A stretch of 64,000 nucleotides of DNA from Gordonia sp. UBA7599 (GCA_002477755.1 DLKD01000136.1:62785-126784), one strand, 5' to 3'. Shown: positions 27,173-36,680, numbered from the stretch's first letter. Program-made: numbers and translations. Notes: a model not told the origin generated them from the sequence alone.

Positions 27173-28343
27173 CCTCGGCGAAGACCTCGGTGAATCCGTC
27201 GGCCGTGGCCGACCAGGAGTAGCCCGTCGCGGCGTCGCGGGCGGCATCGCCTAGCTGCCCGGCGAATCCCGGATTCTCCAACAGCTTTCGCGTCGCGGCG
27301 ATCAGTTCCTCACGACCGTCGACGAGGAGTCCCGTCACACCGTCGTCGATCGAGTCGGTGAGTCCGGCCGAGGCGCGATATCCAACGGTCGGGACGCCGT
27401 GCTGGGCGGCCTCCACCACCGCGATGCCCCACCCCTCCTTGCGCGACGGCATGAGGTGGACTCGCGCCCCCGCGAGCAATTCATGCTTGCGCTGCTGCGA
27501 AACATGCCCGTGGAACACGACGCGGTCCGCCGCACCCAACTCCCGCGCGTAGGCCTTCAACTGCTCGTCCCACCAACCGCCGCCGACGATGTCCATCGAC
27601 AAGTCCTCGACCTCGTCGCGCAGCGCGGCCAACACGTCGAGCGCATGCTCGATCTGCTTGTGTGGCACCAACCGTGACAGCACGACGATGCGCGGTCCGG
27701 CCGATTCTGGACCCGGAGCAGGCGCGGCCCCAACGGTCGCAACCAAGCCATCTGTGCGCGCCGAATCGACGACCGGCACCGGATCGATCCCGGCGCGGAC
27801 GACCGAGATCCGCTCCCCGTCGACGCCGAGTCCGACTAACTCGGCTCGCGACGGCCGTGACACCGTCACATACCGCCGACGCCGGTGCACCCACGGCGAC
27901 AGGCGTGACTCGATCCACCACCCGAGTCGCGACAGCGCCGGCCCCGCGACCGGCCACTGCTCGCGGTGGCAGTGGTGGACCAAAACGACGGTCCGCCGCG
28001 ACACCAGGGATGCGAAGAAGGGGACACCGTTCTGGGTGTCAACGATGACGTCGGGGGCAAAGCCGCGCAACGGGCCGACGCCGATCCGCGCGCCCAGCAA
28101 CATCCCGACGGCCCGCGGATAGACCGACAACCGCCCACCGCGCCGCACGATGCGAACCCCGTCGACGACGGTCTCATCGTCGCAACCGGGGAAGCCCGCG
28201 GTGAGCAGCGTGACCCGCATGCCCCGCCGGGCCAGTTCGGCACCGACGCGCTGGATGTACAGCTCGCTCCCGCCGCCCTGCGGGTGGTCGAGGTCGCGCC
28301 AGCACAACAGCGCGACGGCGGGGGTGCGGGCGGGGTGCGACAT
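27150..28343 (-). CDS. GT4-family glycosyltransferase, Rv0225-like
   Basis: 397-aa GT-B glycosyltransferase. The N-terminal half shows PQGGGSELYIQRVGAELARRG, typical of GT4 acceptors. The C-terminal half has IVVLSRLVPHKQIEHAL for the donor domain and the EGWGIAVVE motif (E-x7-E) that binds the nucleotide sugar. It probably transfers a hexose in envelope glycolipid or polysaccharide synthesis. It is divergent from the TetR and methyltransferase genes and convergent with the large membrane protein, the arrangement expected for an Rv0224c-Rv0226c-like locus. Start is ATG 28343, preceded by a weak ribosome site. Confidence 0.83.
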   Translation of the reverse strand: MSHPARTPAVALLCWRDLDHPQGGGSELYIQRVGAELARRGMRVTLLTAGFPGCDDETVVDGVRIVRRGGRLSVYPRAVGMLLGARIGVGPLRGFAPDVIVDTQNGVPFFASLVSRRTVVLVHHCHREQWPVAGPALSRLGWWIESRLSPWVHRRRRYVTVSRPSRAELVGLGVDGERISVVRAGIDPVPVVDSARTDGLVATVGAAPAPGPESAGPRIVVLSRLVPHKQIEHALDVLAALRDEVEDLSMDIVGGGWWDEQLKAYARELGAADRVVFHGHVSQQRKHELLAGARVHLMPSRKEGWGIAVVEAAQHGVPTVGYRASAGLTDSIDDGVTGLLVDGREELIAATRKLLENPGFAGQLGDAARDAATGYSWSATADGFTEVFAEVNPDVAW

Positions 28344-28376
28344 AACGGGACCAGGATACGCAGGCTGGGCGGCGAC

Positions 28377-28382
28377 TAAGGT
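28377..28382 (+). promoter_or_regulatory. -10 element of a leaderless TetR gene
   Basis: TAAGGT ends 7 bp before GTG 28390. No ribosome site is visible. The 46-bp gap also contains the promoter of the divergent glycosyltransferase gene. Confidence 0.45.
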
Positions 28383-28389
28383 TTCTGTC

Positions 28390-29142
28390 GTGACCGACGA
28401 CGCGACTGCCGTGCCCGGTTCGCCGCGCTGGTGGGAGCGCCGAGAGGCGGATTCGAGGCGCAGGGGGCGTCGTCGTGGTCGGCCGTCGCGGTCGCTCGAG
28501 CAGATCCTTGAGACGGCGGTGACGCTGCTCGACGAGGGTGGTGCCGACGCCCTGTCGATGCGCTCGCTGGCCGCCGCTCTCGACTCGTCGACGGCGACCC
28601 TGTACCGCCAACTGCCTGGTGGCAAGGAGGAGTTGGAGGCGCTGATCGTCGACCGCCTGATGGGCGAGACGATGACGGAATTGGCGCAGGAGCTGCAGGG
28701 ATCGTCGTCGCGGCCCGGCGTCGAGCACCTAGCCGAGCGGATCCGGATCGGCGCGGGGACCAGCTTCCGTGTCCTGCGTCGCCACCCCGCGGCTGCTCGA
28801 TTGTTCCTATTGCAGCGACCTGTCGGCCCGGTGGCACTGTTCCGGCAGGAGGCTGGGATCCAACAGATGATCCGTGACGGCTTGGCCCCCGCGGACGCGG
28901 CCGACACGTATGCGGCGCTGGGACGGCTGGTCGTCGGGTCGGCGGTGCAGGGCGCCGACGACGAGGTCGCCATCGTCGAGGAGGTCCGCGAGTATTACGC
29001 ATCGCTCGATCCGGAGCGTTTTCCCGCGCTGAGCGGGGTCACGGAGTATCCGCGCTCGCTCGACGCCGAGTTCGCCTACGCGCTGGAGTTGTTCATCGAC
29101 GGCGTGGTCGCCCGCGTTGGAAACGGCGACCCGCGTGCTTGA
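28390..29142 (+). CDS. TetR-family regulator
   Basis: 250-aa regulator with an Arg-rich N-terminal arm ([13 protein letters not shown]) before the HTH (ALSMRSLAAALDSSTATLYRQL, about residues 49-70). The C-terminal ligand domain follows the TetR_C pattern (FRVLRRHPAAARLFLLQRP). The methyltransferase gene overlaps its 3' end by 8 bp, so it probably controls that gene and perhaps the divergent glycosyltransferase. The GTG at 28390 fits the -10-like TAAGGT upstream. Confidence 0.82.
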   Translation: MTDDATAVPGSPRWWERREADSRRRGRRRGRPSRSLEQILETAVTLLDEGGADALSMRSLAAALDSSTATLYRQLPGGKEELEALIVDRLMGETMTELAQELQGSSSRPGVEHLAERIRIGAGTSFRVLRRHPAAARLFLLQRPVGPVALFRQEAGIQQMIRDGLAPADAADTYAALGRLVVGSAVQGADDEVAIVEEVREYYASLDPERFPALSGVTEYPRSLDAEFAYALELFIDGVVARVGNGDPRA

Positions 29143-29902
29143 CCGGATGCGCCGGCTCGCGACGTGGCGGCGGGCCGTGGGACTGTTGCGCGACTTCCGC
29201 TACGAACAGTCCGATCCCGCTCGCTTCTATGGAGCCTTGGCGCGCGACACGGCGACGATGGTCGACGCGGTGGTCGGGATCGACGGTGCGGTCGTGCTCG
29301 ACGTCGGGGGCGGGCCCGGCTACTTCGCCGACGCGTTTGCCGAGCGTGGGGCGCACTACCTGGCGGTCGACCCCGACGCCGGGGAGCTGCGGGCTGCGGG
29401 TCTGGCCCACCGCACGACCGTCCGCGCGTCGGGGGAGGCGCTGCCGTTCGCCGACGGATCGGTGGACGTGTGCCTCTCGTCCAACGTCGTCGAGCACACC
29501 CCCCGACCGTGGGAGATGGCCGACGAGATGATCCGTGTGACACGCCCGGGTGGCACGGTGATCCTCAGTTACACCCTGTGGTGGGGACCGTTCGGCGGCC
29601 ACGAGATGGGGCTGTCGCACTACCTGGGTGGGCACCGCGCGGCGGCGCGCTACACCCGCCGCCACGGGCATCCGCCCAAGAACCTCTACGGCGAATCCCT
29701 ATTCGCGGTGACCGCGGCCCAGGGGCTGGCCTGGGGGCGGTCGGCGCGCGGGGCCCGACTTGTCGGCGCGTTCCCCAGGTACGTGCCGCGGGCGCTGTGG
29801 TGGGTGCTGCGGGTCCCGGGGTTGCGGGAGGTCGCGGCGACCAACCTGGTGATGGTGCTCGAGGTCTGCCCCGGGGCTGGAAAGGGAGGCGGCCCCGGGT
29901 AG
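29135..29902 (+). CDS. SAM-dependent class I methyltransferase, Rv0224c-like
   Basis: 255-aa methyltransferase. SAM motif I is VVLDVGGGPGYFADAF, motif II YLAVDPDAGE, and ASGEALPFADGSVDVCLSSNVVEH is the motif III/IV region. FGGHEMGLSHYLGG and the following RYTRRHGHPPKNLYGESLF match my recollection of M. tuberculosis Rv0224c. The substrate is unknown; an envelope lipid or glycan is suggested by the neighbours. The start is uncertain: GTG 29135 is used here, while TTG 29117 would add six residues. Confidence 0.82.
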   Translation: MLDRMRRLATWRRAVGLLRDFRYEQSDPARFYGALARDTATMVDAVVGIDGAVVLDVGGGPGYFADAFAERGAHYLAVDPDAGELRAAGLAHRTTVRASGEALPFADGSVDVCLSSNVVEHTPRPWEMADEMIRVTRPGGTVILSYTLWWGPFGGHEMGLSHYLGGHRAAARYTRRHGHPPKNLYGESLFAVTAAQGLAWGRSARGARLVGAFPRYVPRALWWVLRVPGLREVAATNLVMVLEVCPGAGKGGGPG

Positions 29903-29970
29903 CGTGGTGCCCATCACATACCGCTAAAATCAGATTCAGACAACGCGCGTAGTCAGAAAGAAGAGGTGTC

Positions 29971-31602
29971 ATGCCCTCGTTGCGGAACATGTTCGAGCAG
30001 GTCTCCGATCTCATCGGGGCCGTCAAGGTCTTGCAGGGCGCTGGTGTCCTGGACCTGCGCAAGCCCAAGAAGACCGTCGAATTGGCCAAGCTCGGTGAAC
30101 AGATCGGCCCGATCGCGTCGGTGGTCGAGAAGTATGCGTTGGAGTGCCCGAACCAGCTCGCGATCGTCGATGAGGCGGGCCCCCTGACCTACGCCGAGTT
30201 CGATGCCCGGGCCAACGCCATCGCCAACCAGCTGCACGCCGACGGTCTCGGTAAGGGCGACATCGTCGGGATCATCGCGCGCGACCACCGCGGTCTGCTC
30301 ACGCTGATCGCCGCCACCGGCCGCGCCGGAGTGCGCCTGGCCATGATGAACACCGGCTTCGGCAAGCCGCAGTTCAACGAGGTGGCCGCACGTGAGGGCC
30401 TCAAGGCCGTGTTCTACGACGAGGAGTTCAGCGGGCTGGTCGAAGACTTCCCCGCCGAGAAGCGCTACCTCACCTGGGTCGACACCGCGGCACCGGCAGG
30501 CGTCCGCGTGGTCGAGGACCTTGCCACCCACGGCAACACCTCCGTTCCGCCGCGGCCCGAGGAATTCGCCGGCTTCGTCATCCTCACCAGCGGCACGACC
30601 GGACTGCCAAAGGGCGCGCGTCGCTCCAAGATCTCACCGTTCGCCGGTGCCCTGGTCCTCGACCGCATCCCGCTGCCGCAGCGCAAGGCGGCCGTCATCG
30701 TCTCGCCGATCTTCCACTCCACCGGCTGGGCGCTTTGGGGCATCCTGACCGCGCTGGGCAACACCGCCGTCCTCATGCGCCGGTTCAACCCGGAGAAGAC
30801 CCTCGCCGCGATCGCGGACAACAAGGCCGAGGTCCTCGTCGCCGTACCGACCATGCTCTACCGCATCCTCGCCCTGGGCGACGACGTCATCAAGAGCTAC
30901 GACACGTCCTCGCTGAAGACGGTGGTCGTCGCCGGCTCGGCGCTGCCGCCGGCCCTGTGCGAGCGGTGGCAGGACACCTTCGGTGACACGCTGTACAACC
31001 TGTACGGGTCGACGGAGGTGGCCGTCGTCTCGGTCGCAACGCCGCAGGACCTGCGACAGTCGCCGGGCACGATCGGTAAGGCGCCGGTGTCGAGCTACCT
31101 GCGCCTCTACGACGACAACGACAAGCGCATCACTGCCACCAACACCCCGGGCCGCCTGTTCGTCCGCAACGGTGCACCCTTCGAGGGCTACACCGACGGC
31201 CGGACCAAGCAGGTCATCGACGGCCACATGTCCTCGGGCGACATGGCGTTCGTCGACGACAACGGCCTGTGGCACATCGCCGGTCGCGACGACGACATGA
31301 TCGTCTCCGGCGGCGAGAACCTGTACCCGCAGGAGGTCGAGAACCTTCTCGCCGCCCACGACGGTGTTGCCGACGTGGCAGTGATCGGCGTCGACGACGA
31401 GGAGTTCGGCAAGCGGCTGCGCGCCTTCATCGTCCCGGCCGAAGGCGAAGAGGCCCCGACCGAGGACGGGATCAAGGCGCATGTGAAGGCCAACCTCGCG
31501 CGCTACAAGGTGCCGCGCGACGTGATCTTCGTCGACTCGCTGCCGCGCAACCCCACCGGCAAGCTGGTCCGCCGCGAACTACCGACTGGGCCGCTGAGCT
31601 AA
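29971..31602 (+). CDS. Fatty-acyl-CoA/AMP ligase, FadD2/FadD12-type
   Basis: 543-aa AMP-forming ligase that activates a fatty acid to its CoA ester. The ATP-binding P-loop is ILTSGTTGLPKGARR. YGSTE is the adenine motif, and SGGENLYPQEVENLL is the hinge. The catalytic lysine is in NPTGKLVRREL near the C-terminus. MMNTGFGKPQFNEV resembles the FadD2/FadD12 group of mycobacteria. AAGAAGAGGTGTC gives a ribosome site for ATG 29971, and TAAAAT at 29923-29928 is a -10 candidate. It is monocistronic. Confidence 0.87.
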   Translation: MPSLRNMFEQVSDLIGAVKVLQGAGVLDLRKPKKTVELAKLGEQIGPIASVVEKYALECPNQLAIVDEAGPLTYAEFDARANAIANQLHADGLGKGDIVGIIARDHRGLLTLIAATGRAGVRLAMMNTGFGKPQFNEVAAREGLKAVFYDEEFSGLVEDFPAEKRYLTWVDTAAPAGVRVVEDLATHGNTSVPPRPEEFAGFVILTSGTTGLPKGARRSKISPFAGALVLDRIPLPQRKAAVIVSPIFHSTGWALWGILTALGNTAVLMRRFNPEKTLAAIADNKAEVLVAVPTMLYRILALGDDVIKSYDTSSLKTVVVAGSALPPALCERWQDTFGDTLYNLYGSTEVAVVSVATPQDLRQSPGTIGKAPVSSYLRLYDDNDKRITATNTPGRLFVRNGAPFEGYTDGRTKQVIDGHMSSGDMAFVDDNGLWHIAGRDDDMIVSGGENLYPQEVENLLAAHDGVADVAVIGVDDEEFGKRLRAFIVPAEGEEAPTEDGIKAHVKANLARYKVPRDVIFVDSLPRNPTGKLVRRELPTGPLS

Positions 31603-31680
31603 GGGCCGGCCGGCGCTCAACCGGCGCGACTCACGGCTCGGTGCGCGGGCTGAGGGCAGGCGGCATCAACGCCGGTGTCC

Positions 31681-32244
31681 TCAGATCCAATCCTCGTCGG
31701 CCCACGGCTGGCCTTCGGAGATGGCGGCCATGGTTGTCTGGCCGTCGAGTGCTTCGCGGATGATGTCGGCATGGCCGCAGTGGTGCGCAGTCTCGCGGAG
31801 CTTGTTGACCACCAGCGTGCGTATTGAGAGCCACTCGCGTTCGGGTGCCCACGGTGTCGTCGGCATCGGGATGAGGGTGTCGAGGTCCGCCTCGGCGATC
31901 ACGCGGTCGTAGGCGTCGGCGCTCTCGGTGAACAGGGTGACGTACTGCTCGAGCGTCTCGTCGGGCAGCAGCGTGTAGTTGTCGGCGAGCGTAGCCGGGT
32001 CGAACACGGCGTTCTCGTCGGGCTCGGTGATCCCCAAGACGGTTCGTTGCTCGCCCGTCGCCAGGTGTTTGGCGAGACCGCCCAGCGTGAGCGTGCTGAC
32101 AGTGGTCCGCTGACGCGCCTGCTCGTCGGTGAGGTTGCGCACCGTGACCAGGAACAGGTTCCGCTGATCGCGCAGCAAGTTGAGTAGTTCGAGCTTCTCG
32201 CCGGTGACGTCGACGGTGAGTTCGACCGGTGTGTAGAAGGCCAT
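31681..32244 (-). CDS. DinB-fold protein (DUF664/MST type), possible mycothiol-dependent enzyme
   Basis: 187-aa four-helix-bundle protein. Metal-binding histidines are expected in GGLAKHLATGEQRT and in the C-terminal HHCGHADIIREALDG. Actinobacterial members of this family use mycothiol or are thiol transferases; the substrate here is unknown. The start MAFYTPVEL was chosen for its AAAGGACC ribosome site on the minus strand. It is divergent from the helicase gene across a 182-bp gap containing two DnaA boxes. Confidence 0.75.
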   Translation of the reverse strand: MAFYTPVELTVDVTGEKLELLNLLRDQRNLFLVTVRNLTDEQARQRTTVSTLTLGGLAKHLATGEQRTVLGITEPDENAVFDPATLADNYTLLPDETLEQYVTLFTESADAYDRVIAEADLDTLIPMPTTPWAPEREWLSIRTLVVNKLRETAHHCGHADIIREALDGQTTMAAISEGQPWADEDWI

Positions 32245-32346
32245 GACTGGTCCTTTCGTGAGGTCTTCGATCGGGGCGTCTCCGACGCTACGCCCGACCT
32301 CTGACACTCCTTGTTCGCCAAGTCGCGGACTTACCACTAGGGGTGG

Positions 32347-32373
32347 TTATCCACAGGCGTTCAGTTATCCACA
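32347..32373 (+). promoter_or_regulatory. Two perfect DnaA boxes upstream of the helicase gene
   Basis: TTATCCACA occurs at 32347-32355 and again at 32365-32373, same orientation, 18 bp start to start. The repeated block is GTTATCCACAGGCG. These match the 9-base consensus exactly and lie in the 182-bp intergenic gap, about 55-80 bp before ATG 32427. Confidence 0.7.
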
Positions 32374-32413
32374 GGCGGCCGTCTCGAGTCGCCCCGGTGT
32401 CGTCGGCAGCGCC

Positions 32414-32419
32414 TAGGGT
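32414..32419 (+). promoter_or_regulatory. -10 element of a leaderless helicase gene
   Basis: TAGGGT ends 7 bp before the ATG at 32427. The DnaA boxes lie where activators or repressors of this promoter would bind. Confidence 0.45.
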
Positions 32420-32426
32420 GGGTCCC

Positions 32427-35400
32427 ATGCCATTCCTCCCGCTCTCGTACAGCCCCGGGGAATTGGCGCGCGAATTCGACGCCGGCACCATCACCCGAGG
32501 CACGCGCTACGCGGCTGATCGTCGGATCATGAACGCCCGGTGGTCGGCCGACGAGTTGCTCCTCGTGGCCAAGTGCATCGGGTCCGGCGAGATCTACGAC
32601 GTCGAGGTCGCTTTCGCCCCGCGCGGACACCACCGCGACCTCGTCGACGCCCGGTGTTCATGTCCGGTCGGGTATTACTGCAAGCACACCGTCGCACTGC
32701 TGATCACCGAGTCCCGTGACCCGTCGACCGCAACGCCCGGTTATCCGGTCCAGGCGCCGTGGCGCTCGGTGTTGGGCGGGCTGAGCGTCGACGCGCCGGC
32801 GGCCGAATTGGCCCTGCCCGCCGGGGTCGCGCCGCTGGCGATCCAGTTCCACCTGCCGAAGAGCACGCGCTACGCCCAGCACCCCGCACCTACGATCACG
32901 CTGCTCACCACGGGCAAGTCCGGGAGCTGGGTGAAGACCGGGATCTCCTGGAACGCGACGATCAGCGGGTCGGGCTTCACACCAGGAATCATGACCCGGT
33001 TCGATCCGGAAATGTTCGACGACCGTCAGCTCCGTGCGGCCAGGGCCATCGCCCGCGCCTTCTCGACGAACTATCAGGCGCAGAACGCCGGGGCGATCGC
33101 GCTGGGTGCCTCCCCGCCCGACATCTGGGACCTGCTCGCCGACGCCCGCGACGCCGGGATCGCGCTCATCCCGTCGCCGTCGCTGGGTGTCTCAGAGATC
33201 GAGCTGGTCAAGACCTCCGGCGTCGGGCTGGAGGTCAAGCGCGCCGAACGCGGCGGCGGGATCACCGTCACGACCTTCGTCCACGTCAACCACGAGGCCT
33301 ATCACGGCGGATCGGTCGGCCTCATCGGTGTGCCGCGCCCGCACGGGATGTACTCGATCGCCGACGACGTGATGCTCATCGGGCGCTTCGAATCCCCGGG
33401 CGACGATCGCGGGCTGGAACGGCTGCTGGCCGCGCCGGCGATGCACATCCCCGACGAGGAGGTCGCCGAGTTCGCCACCGAGGTCGTCCCCAGCCTGCCT
33501 GCGGCACTGCCTGTGCTCATCGACGACGACGCCATGGTGAAGCCGGAGATCCTGGGCCCGTTCCCGCTGCTGCGCGTCGACCTCTCCGATCAGGGCGCGC
33601 GTGTGCAGTGGAGCGCCGCCTATGACATCAACGGCCGGCTCAAACCGGTCGACGGTGCAACGGCCTCCCTCGCCTATCGCGACCGCGCCGCCGAGACAGC
33701 GGCGCTGGCCGGGGTGCGCGACGCGATGCAGACCGTCGCCGCGGTGTGCACCCGGTGGCGCAATCAGGCGATCCACTATATGCAGCAGGACTTGCGGCGC
33801 ACGGGCAGTAAGTCGCTGGTCGATGCGATCACCGTGCTGTCGAATGCGCCGACGGTCCCCGACGCCGCGCGCCGAGCCGACGTCGACCTGCTGCGTCGCA
33901 CCTACACTTACTCGCCGATCGATGCTGCCGTGCTGTGCCACGAGGTCCTGCCGCTGCTGCGCGAGAACGGTATCCGCGTCGAGGTCGACGGTGACGGCGA
34001 CCGCTTCCGTGCGGCGCAGGGCGAACCCGACATCACCCTGACCGCCGACGGGGTGGGCGGCAACGACTGGTTCAACCTGCACCTGCGGGTGGAGGTCGAC
34101 GGGGTTGTCGTGCCGATGGACCGGCTCATCGTCGAACTGAACAGTTCGGCCACGCACATGTTGCTCGACGACGGGACGTACTTCCCGCTCGACCACCCTG
34201 CGCTGCAGCGGCTGACCGAGCTGCTTGACGAGGCGAAGGCGCTCGGCGAGATCGAAGGCTCGCGGGTGCGCCGCGACTCGTACAACGCGACGCTGTGGGA
34301 AGAGCTGCTGTCGCTCGGAGTGGTCGACGGTGATCTGGCGCAGTGGCAGCAGCGCATGGCGCGCTTGGCGTCGGCTTCGCCGCCCCAGCACCACGAACCG
34401 CCCACAGCCCTGCAGGCGCAACTGCGCGACTACCAGGTCGATGGCTACAACTGGCTGACGTTCCTGTGGGACAACCAGATCGGCGGGATCCTCGCCGACG
34501 ATATGGGCCTGGGCAAGACGGTGCAGGCGCTGTCGTTGATGGCGTACGCGTTGGAGAGTGATCCGGAGTTGCGGTTCCTGGTGATCGCGCCGACCAGCGT
34601 CGTCGGGAACTGGGTGCGCGAGGCGGAGAAGTTCTTGCCGTCGGCGAGCGCTGCCGCTGTGTCGTCGCCGCGCACCGACGGGCCGATCGACGAGCAGATC
34701 GACGACGCGCGGATCGTCGTGACGTCGTACACGCTGTTCCGCCTGCAGTTCGCGGCCTTCGATGAATATGACTGGGCGGCAGTGCTTTTCGACGAGGCGC
34801 AGTTCATCAAGAACCACAACGGCAAGACCCACCAGTGTGCGCGGCGGATCAACGCGGGCATGAAGGTCGCGATGACCGGCACGCCGATGGAGAACAGCCT
34901 CATGGAACTGTGGGCGTTGCTCTCGGTGGGTGCCCCGGGGCTCTTCCCGTCGCCGAGGGCCTTCACCGACTTTTTCCGCAAGCCGATCGAGTCGGGCACT
35001 GAACCCGACCGGTTGGCATTGCTGCGCAAGCGCATCAAACCGGTGATGCTGCGGCGCACCAAGGCGCAGGTCGTCAAAGACCTGCCGCCCAAGCAGGAGC
35101 AGGTGCTCGCGCTGGACCTGCACCCGCGGCACGAGAAGATCTATCAGACGCGCCTCAACCGCGAACGCCAGAAAGTCCTTGGGCTGCTGGGGGATTGGGA
35201 GAAGAATCGCTTCGAGATCTTCCGGTCGTTGACGATGCTGAGGCAGCTGAGCCTGCACGCCGGACTCGTCGACGAGAAGGATGCCGACGTTGCGTCGGCG
35301 AAGATCGACCACCTCGCCGAGCAGCTGCCCGAACTGATCGCCGAGGGGCATTCGGCGCTCGTCTTCAGCCAGTTCACGAGCTTCTTGGCGTTGGTGCGGC

Positions 35401-35807
35401 AGCGGCTCGACGAGATGGGGATCGCCTACGCCTATCTCGACGGTTCGATGACGGCCAAGGCGCGGTCGGCGGCGATCGCCGAGTTCACCGAGGGTGGCGT
35501 CCATGTGTTCCTGATCAGTCTCAAGGCCGGCGGCTTCGGGCTGAACCTCACCGAGGCCGACTACTGCTTCGTCTGCGACCCCTGGTGGAACCCGGCCGCC
35601 GAGGCGCAAGCCGTCGACCGCGCCCACCGGATCGGGCAGACGCGTCCGGTGACCGTGTACCGGTTGGTGTCCGCGGGGACGATCGAGGAGAAGGTCGTGG
35701 CGTTGCAAGACCGCAAGCGCGAGCTGTTCAACGCCGTCGTCGACGACGGCGACCTCTTCGGCGCCGGCATCACCGAGGGCGACATCCGCGAGTTGCTGGG
35801 CGGGTGA
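32427..35807 (+). CDS. SWIM zinc finger plus SNF2-family helicase
   Basis: 1126-aa DNA translocase. An N-terminal SWIM finger (DARCSCPVGYYCKH, ligands C77, C79, C85, H87) is followed by a long middle region. The SNF2 engine fills the C-terminal third: Walker A ADDMGLGKTVQAL near 694, DEAQFIKNHN near 789, TGTPMENSLMELW, QFTSFLALVRQRL, and motif V-VI (LKAGGFGLNL, DRAHRIGQTRPV). Similar bacterial HelZ-like proteins are implicated in chromatin or repair, and some serve in defence systems; no defence partner genes are adjacent here. Its stop abuts the convergent hydrolase stop with no gap. Confidence 0.88.
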   Translation: MPFLPLSYSPGELAREFDAGTITRGTRYAADRRIMNARWSADELLLVAKCIGSGEIYDVEVAFAPRGHHRDLVDARCSCPVGYYCKHTVALLITESRDPSTATPGYPVQAPWRSVLGGLSVDAPAAELALPAGVAPLAIQFHLPKSTRYAQHPAPTITLLTTGKSGSWVKTGISWNATISGSGFTPGIMTRFDPEMFDDRQLRAARAIARAFSTNYQAQNAGAIALGASPPDIWDLLADARDAGIALIPSPSLGVSEIELVKTSGVGLEVKRAERGGGITVTTFVHVNHEAYHGGSVGLIGVPRPHGMYSIADDVMLIGRFESPGDDRGLERLLAAPAMHIPDEEVAEFATEVVPSLPAALPVLIDDDAMVKPEILGPFPLLRVDLSDQGARVQWSAAYDINGRLKPVDGATASLAYRDRAAETAALAGVRDAMQTVAAVCTRWRNQAIHYMQQDLRRTGSKSLVDAITVLSNAPTVPDAARRADVDLLRRTYTYSPIDAAVLCHEVLPLLRENGIRVEVDGDGDRFRAAQGEPDITLTADGVGGNDWFNLHLRVEVDGVVVPMDRLIVELNSSATHMLLDDGTYFPLDHPALQRLTELLDEAKALGEIEGSRVRRDSYNATLWEELLSLGVVDGDLAQWQQRMARLASASPPQHHEPPTALQAQLRDYQVDGYNWLTFLWDNQIGGILADDMGLGKTVQALSLMAYALESDPELRFLVIAPTSVVGNWVREAEKFLPSASAAAVSSPRTDGPIDEQIDDARIVVTSYTLFRLQFAAFDEYDWAAVLFDEAQFIKNHNGKTHQCARRINAGMKVAMTGTPMENSLMELWALLSVGAPGLFPSPRAFTDFFRKPIESGTEPDRLALLRKRIKPVMLRRTKAQVVKDLPPKQEQVLALDLHPRHEKIYQTRLNRERQKVLGLLGDWEKNRFEIFRSLTMLRQLSLHAGLVDEKDADVASAKIDHLAEQLPELIAEGHSALVFSQFTSFLALVRQRLDEMGIAYAYLDGSMTAKARSAAIAEFTEGGVHVFLISLKAGGFGLNLTEADYCFVCDPWWNPAAEAQAVDRAHRIGQTRPVTVYRLVSAGTIEEKVVALQDRKRELFNAVVDDGDLFGAGITEGDIRELLGG

Positions 35808-36680
35808 CTAGACCCGGTTGCACCAGTCTCGGATGGCCCCGATGAACTGCTCAGGTGCGTCGGACTGCACGTAGTGCCCGCCCCCTTTGACGATCGTCGT
35901 CTCGTGGTCGGGGAAGACTTCTTCCCAGCGCCGCCGCGCGTCGTCGCCGAATGCGATATCGGCGTCGCCCCAGATGATGAGTGCGGGACGGTCGGCGAGG
36001 TCGGGAAGTGACGCCTGGAGGGTGGCGAGAAAATCGCGGCTACCGGTGATCTCGCGCGGAAAGACGGCCGACCCAATACGTCGCTCACTGGTGTCTAGAG
36101 CCTTGCGGTAGTGCGCCATCTCGCCGTCGGTGAGCTTTCGCAGTCGGTGCCCCGCGGGTAGCAGTCCGTTGACTGACAGATTGAACCGCTGGATCAACAG
36201 CCGCCCGATCGGGCTGCCCAGTGCGTGAGAGACGAGCTTGATGCTGAGATCGTCGGCCGGCCACCCGGCCGTGTTGGCGATGACGAACCGGGAGAAGGCA
36301 TTGGGTCGACGGGTGGCGACGGTGAGACTGATCGGCCCGCCCCAGTCGTGGCAGACCAGAGTCGCATCGCTAATGCCGAGCTGGTCGACGAATGCGGTGA
36401 GCGCGTCGGCGTGGTCGGCGGGCAGATAGCCGAACCCGGCCGCCGCGGTGGACAGCCCGAAGCCGGGAAGATCGACGGCGATGCAGCGGAAGTCGTCCCG
36501 CAGGTTGGCGATGGTGTCGCGGTAGAGGAACGACCAGGTGGGGTTGCCGTGGACGAAGAGCAGCGTCGGGCCGGTGCCCTCGTCGATGTGGTGGAGCGTA
36601 TGACCGTCGACGTCTGCGAAGCGGCTCGTGAACGGGTAGAGGTCGTCGTCGACCCAGTCGGGTCGCAGGGTGTTGGTCAT
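35808..36680 (-). CDS. Alpha/beta hydrolase, haloalkane dehalogenase-like
   Basis: 290-aa hydrolase. The oxyanion-side motif is FVHGNPTWSFLYR. The nucleophile is D112 in LVCHDWGGPISL, with W113 next to it as in haloalkane dehalogenases. The catalytic histidine lies in KGGGHYVQSDAP near 271. An aspartate nucleophile rather than serine indicates dehalogenase or epoxide-hydrolase chemistry. The start MTNTLRPDW is preceded by GAGGCACATC on the minus strand. It is divergent from an HxlR regulator over a palindromic site, so it is probably repressed by it. Confidence 0.8.
   Translation of the reverse strand: MTNTLRPDWVDDDLYPFTSRFADVDGHTLHHIDEGTGPTLLFVHGNPTWSFLYRDTIANLRDDFRCIAVDLPGFGLSTAAAGFGYLPADHADALTAFVDQLGISDATLVCHDWGGPISLTVATRRPNAFSRFVIANTAGWPADDLSIKLVSHALGSPIGRLLIQRFNLSVNGLLPAGHRLRKLTDGEMAHYRKALDTSERRIGSAVFPREITGSRDFLATLQASLPDLADRPALIIWGDADIAFGDDARRRWEEVFPDHETTIVKGGGHYVQSDAPEQFIGAIRDWCNRV

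Noticed and set aside
33192..35708. An 838-codon open frame on the minus strand opposite the SNF2 helicase gene
   Set aside because: Arg/Gln/His-rich shadow frame with no motif, while the plus strand carries all helicase motifs.
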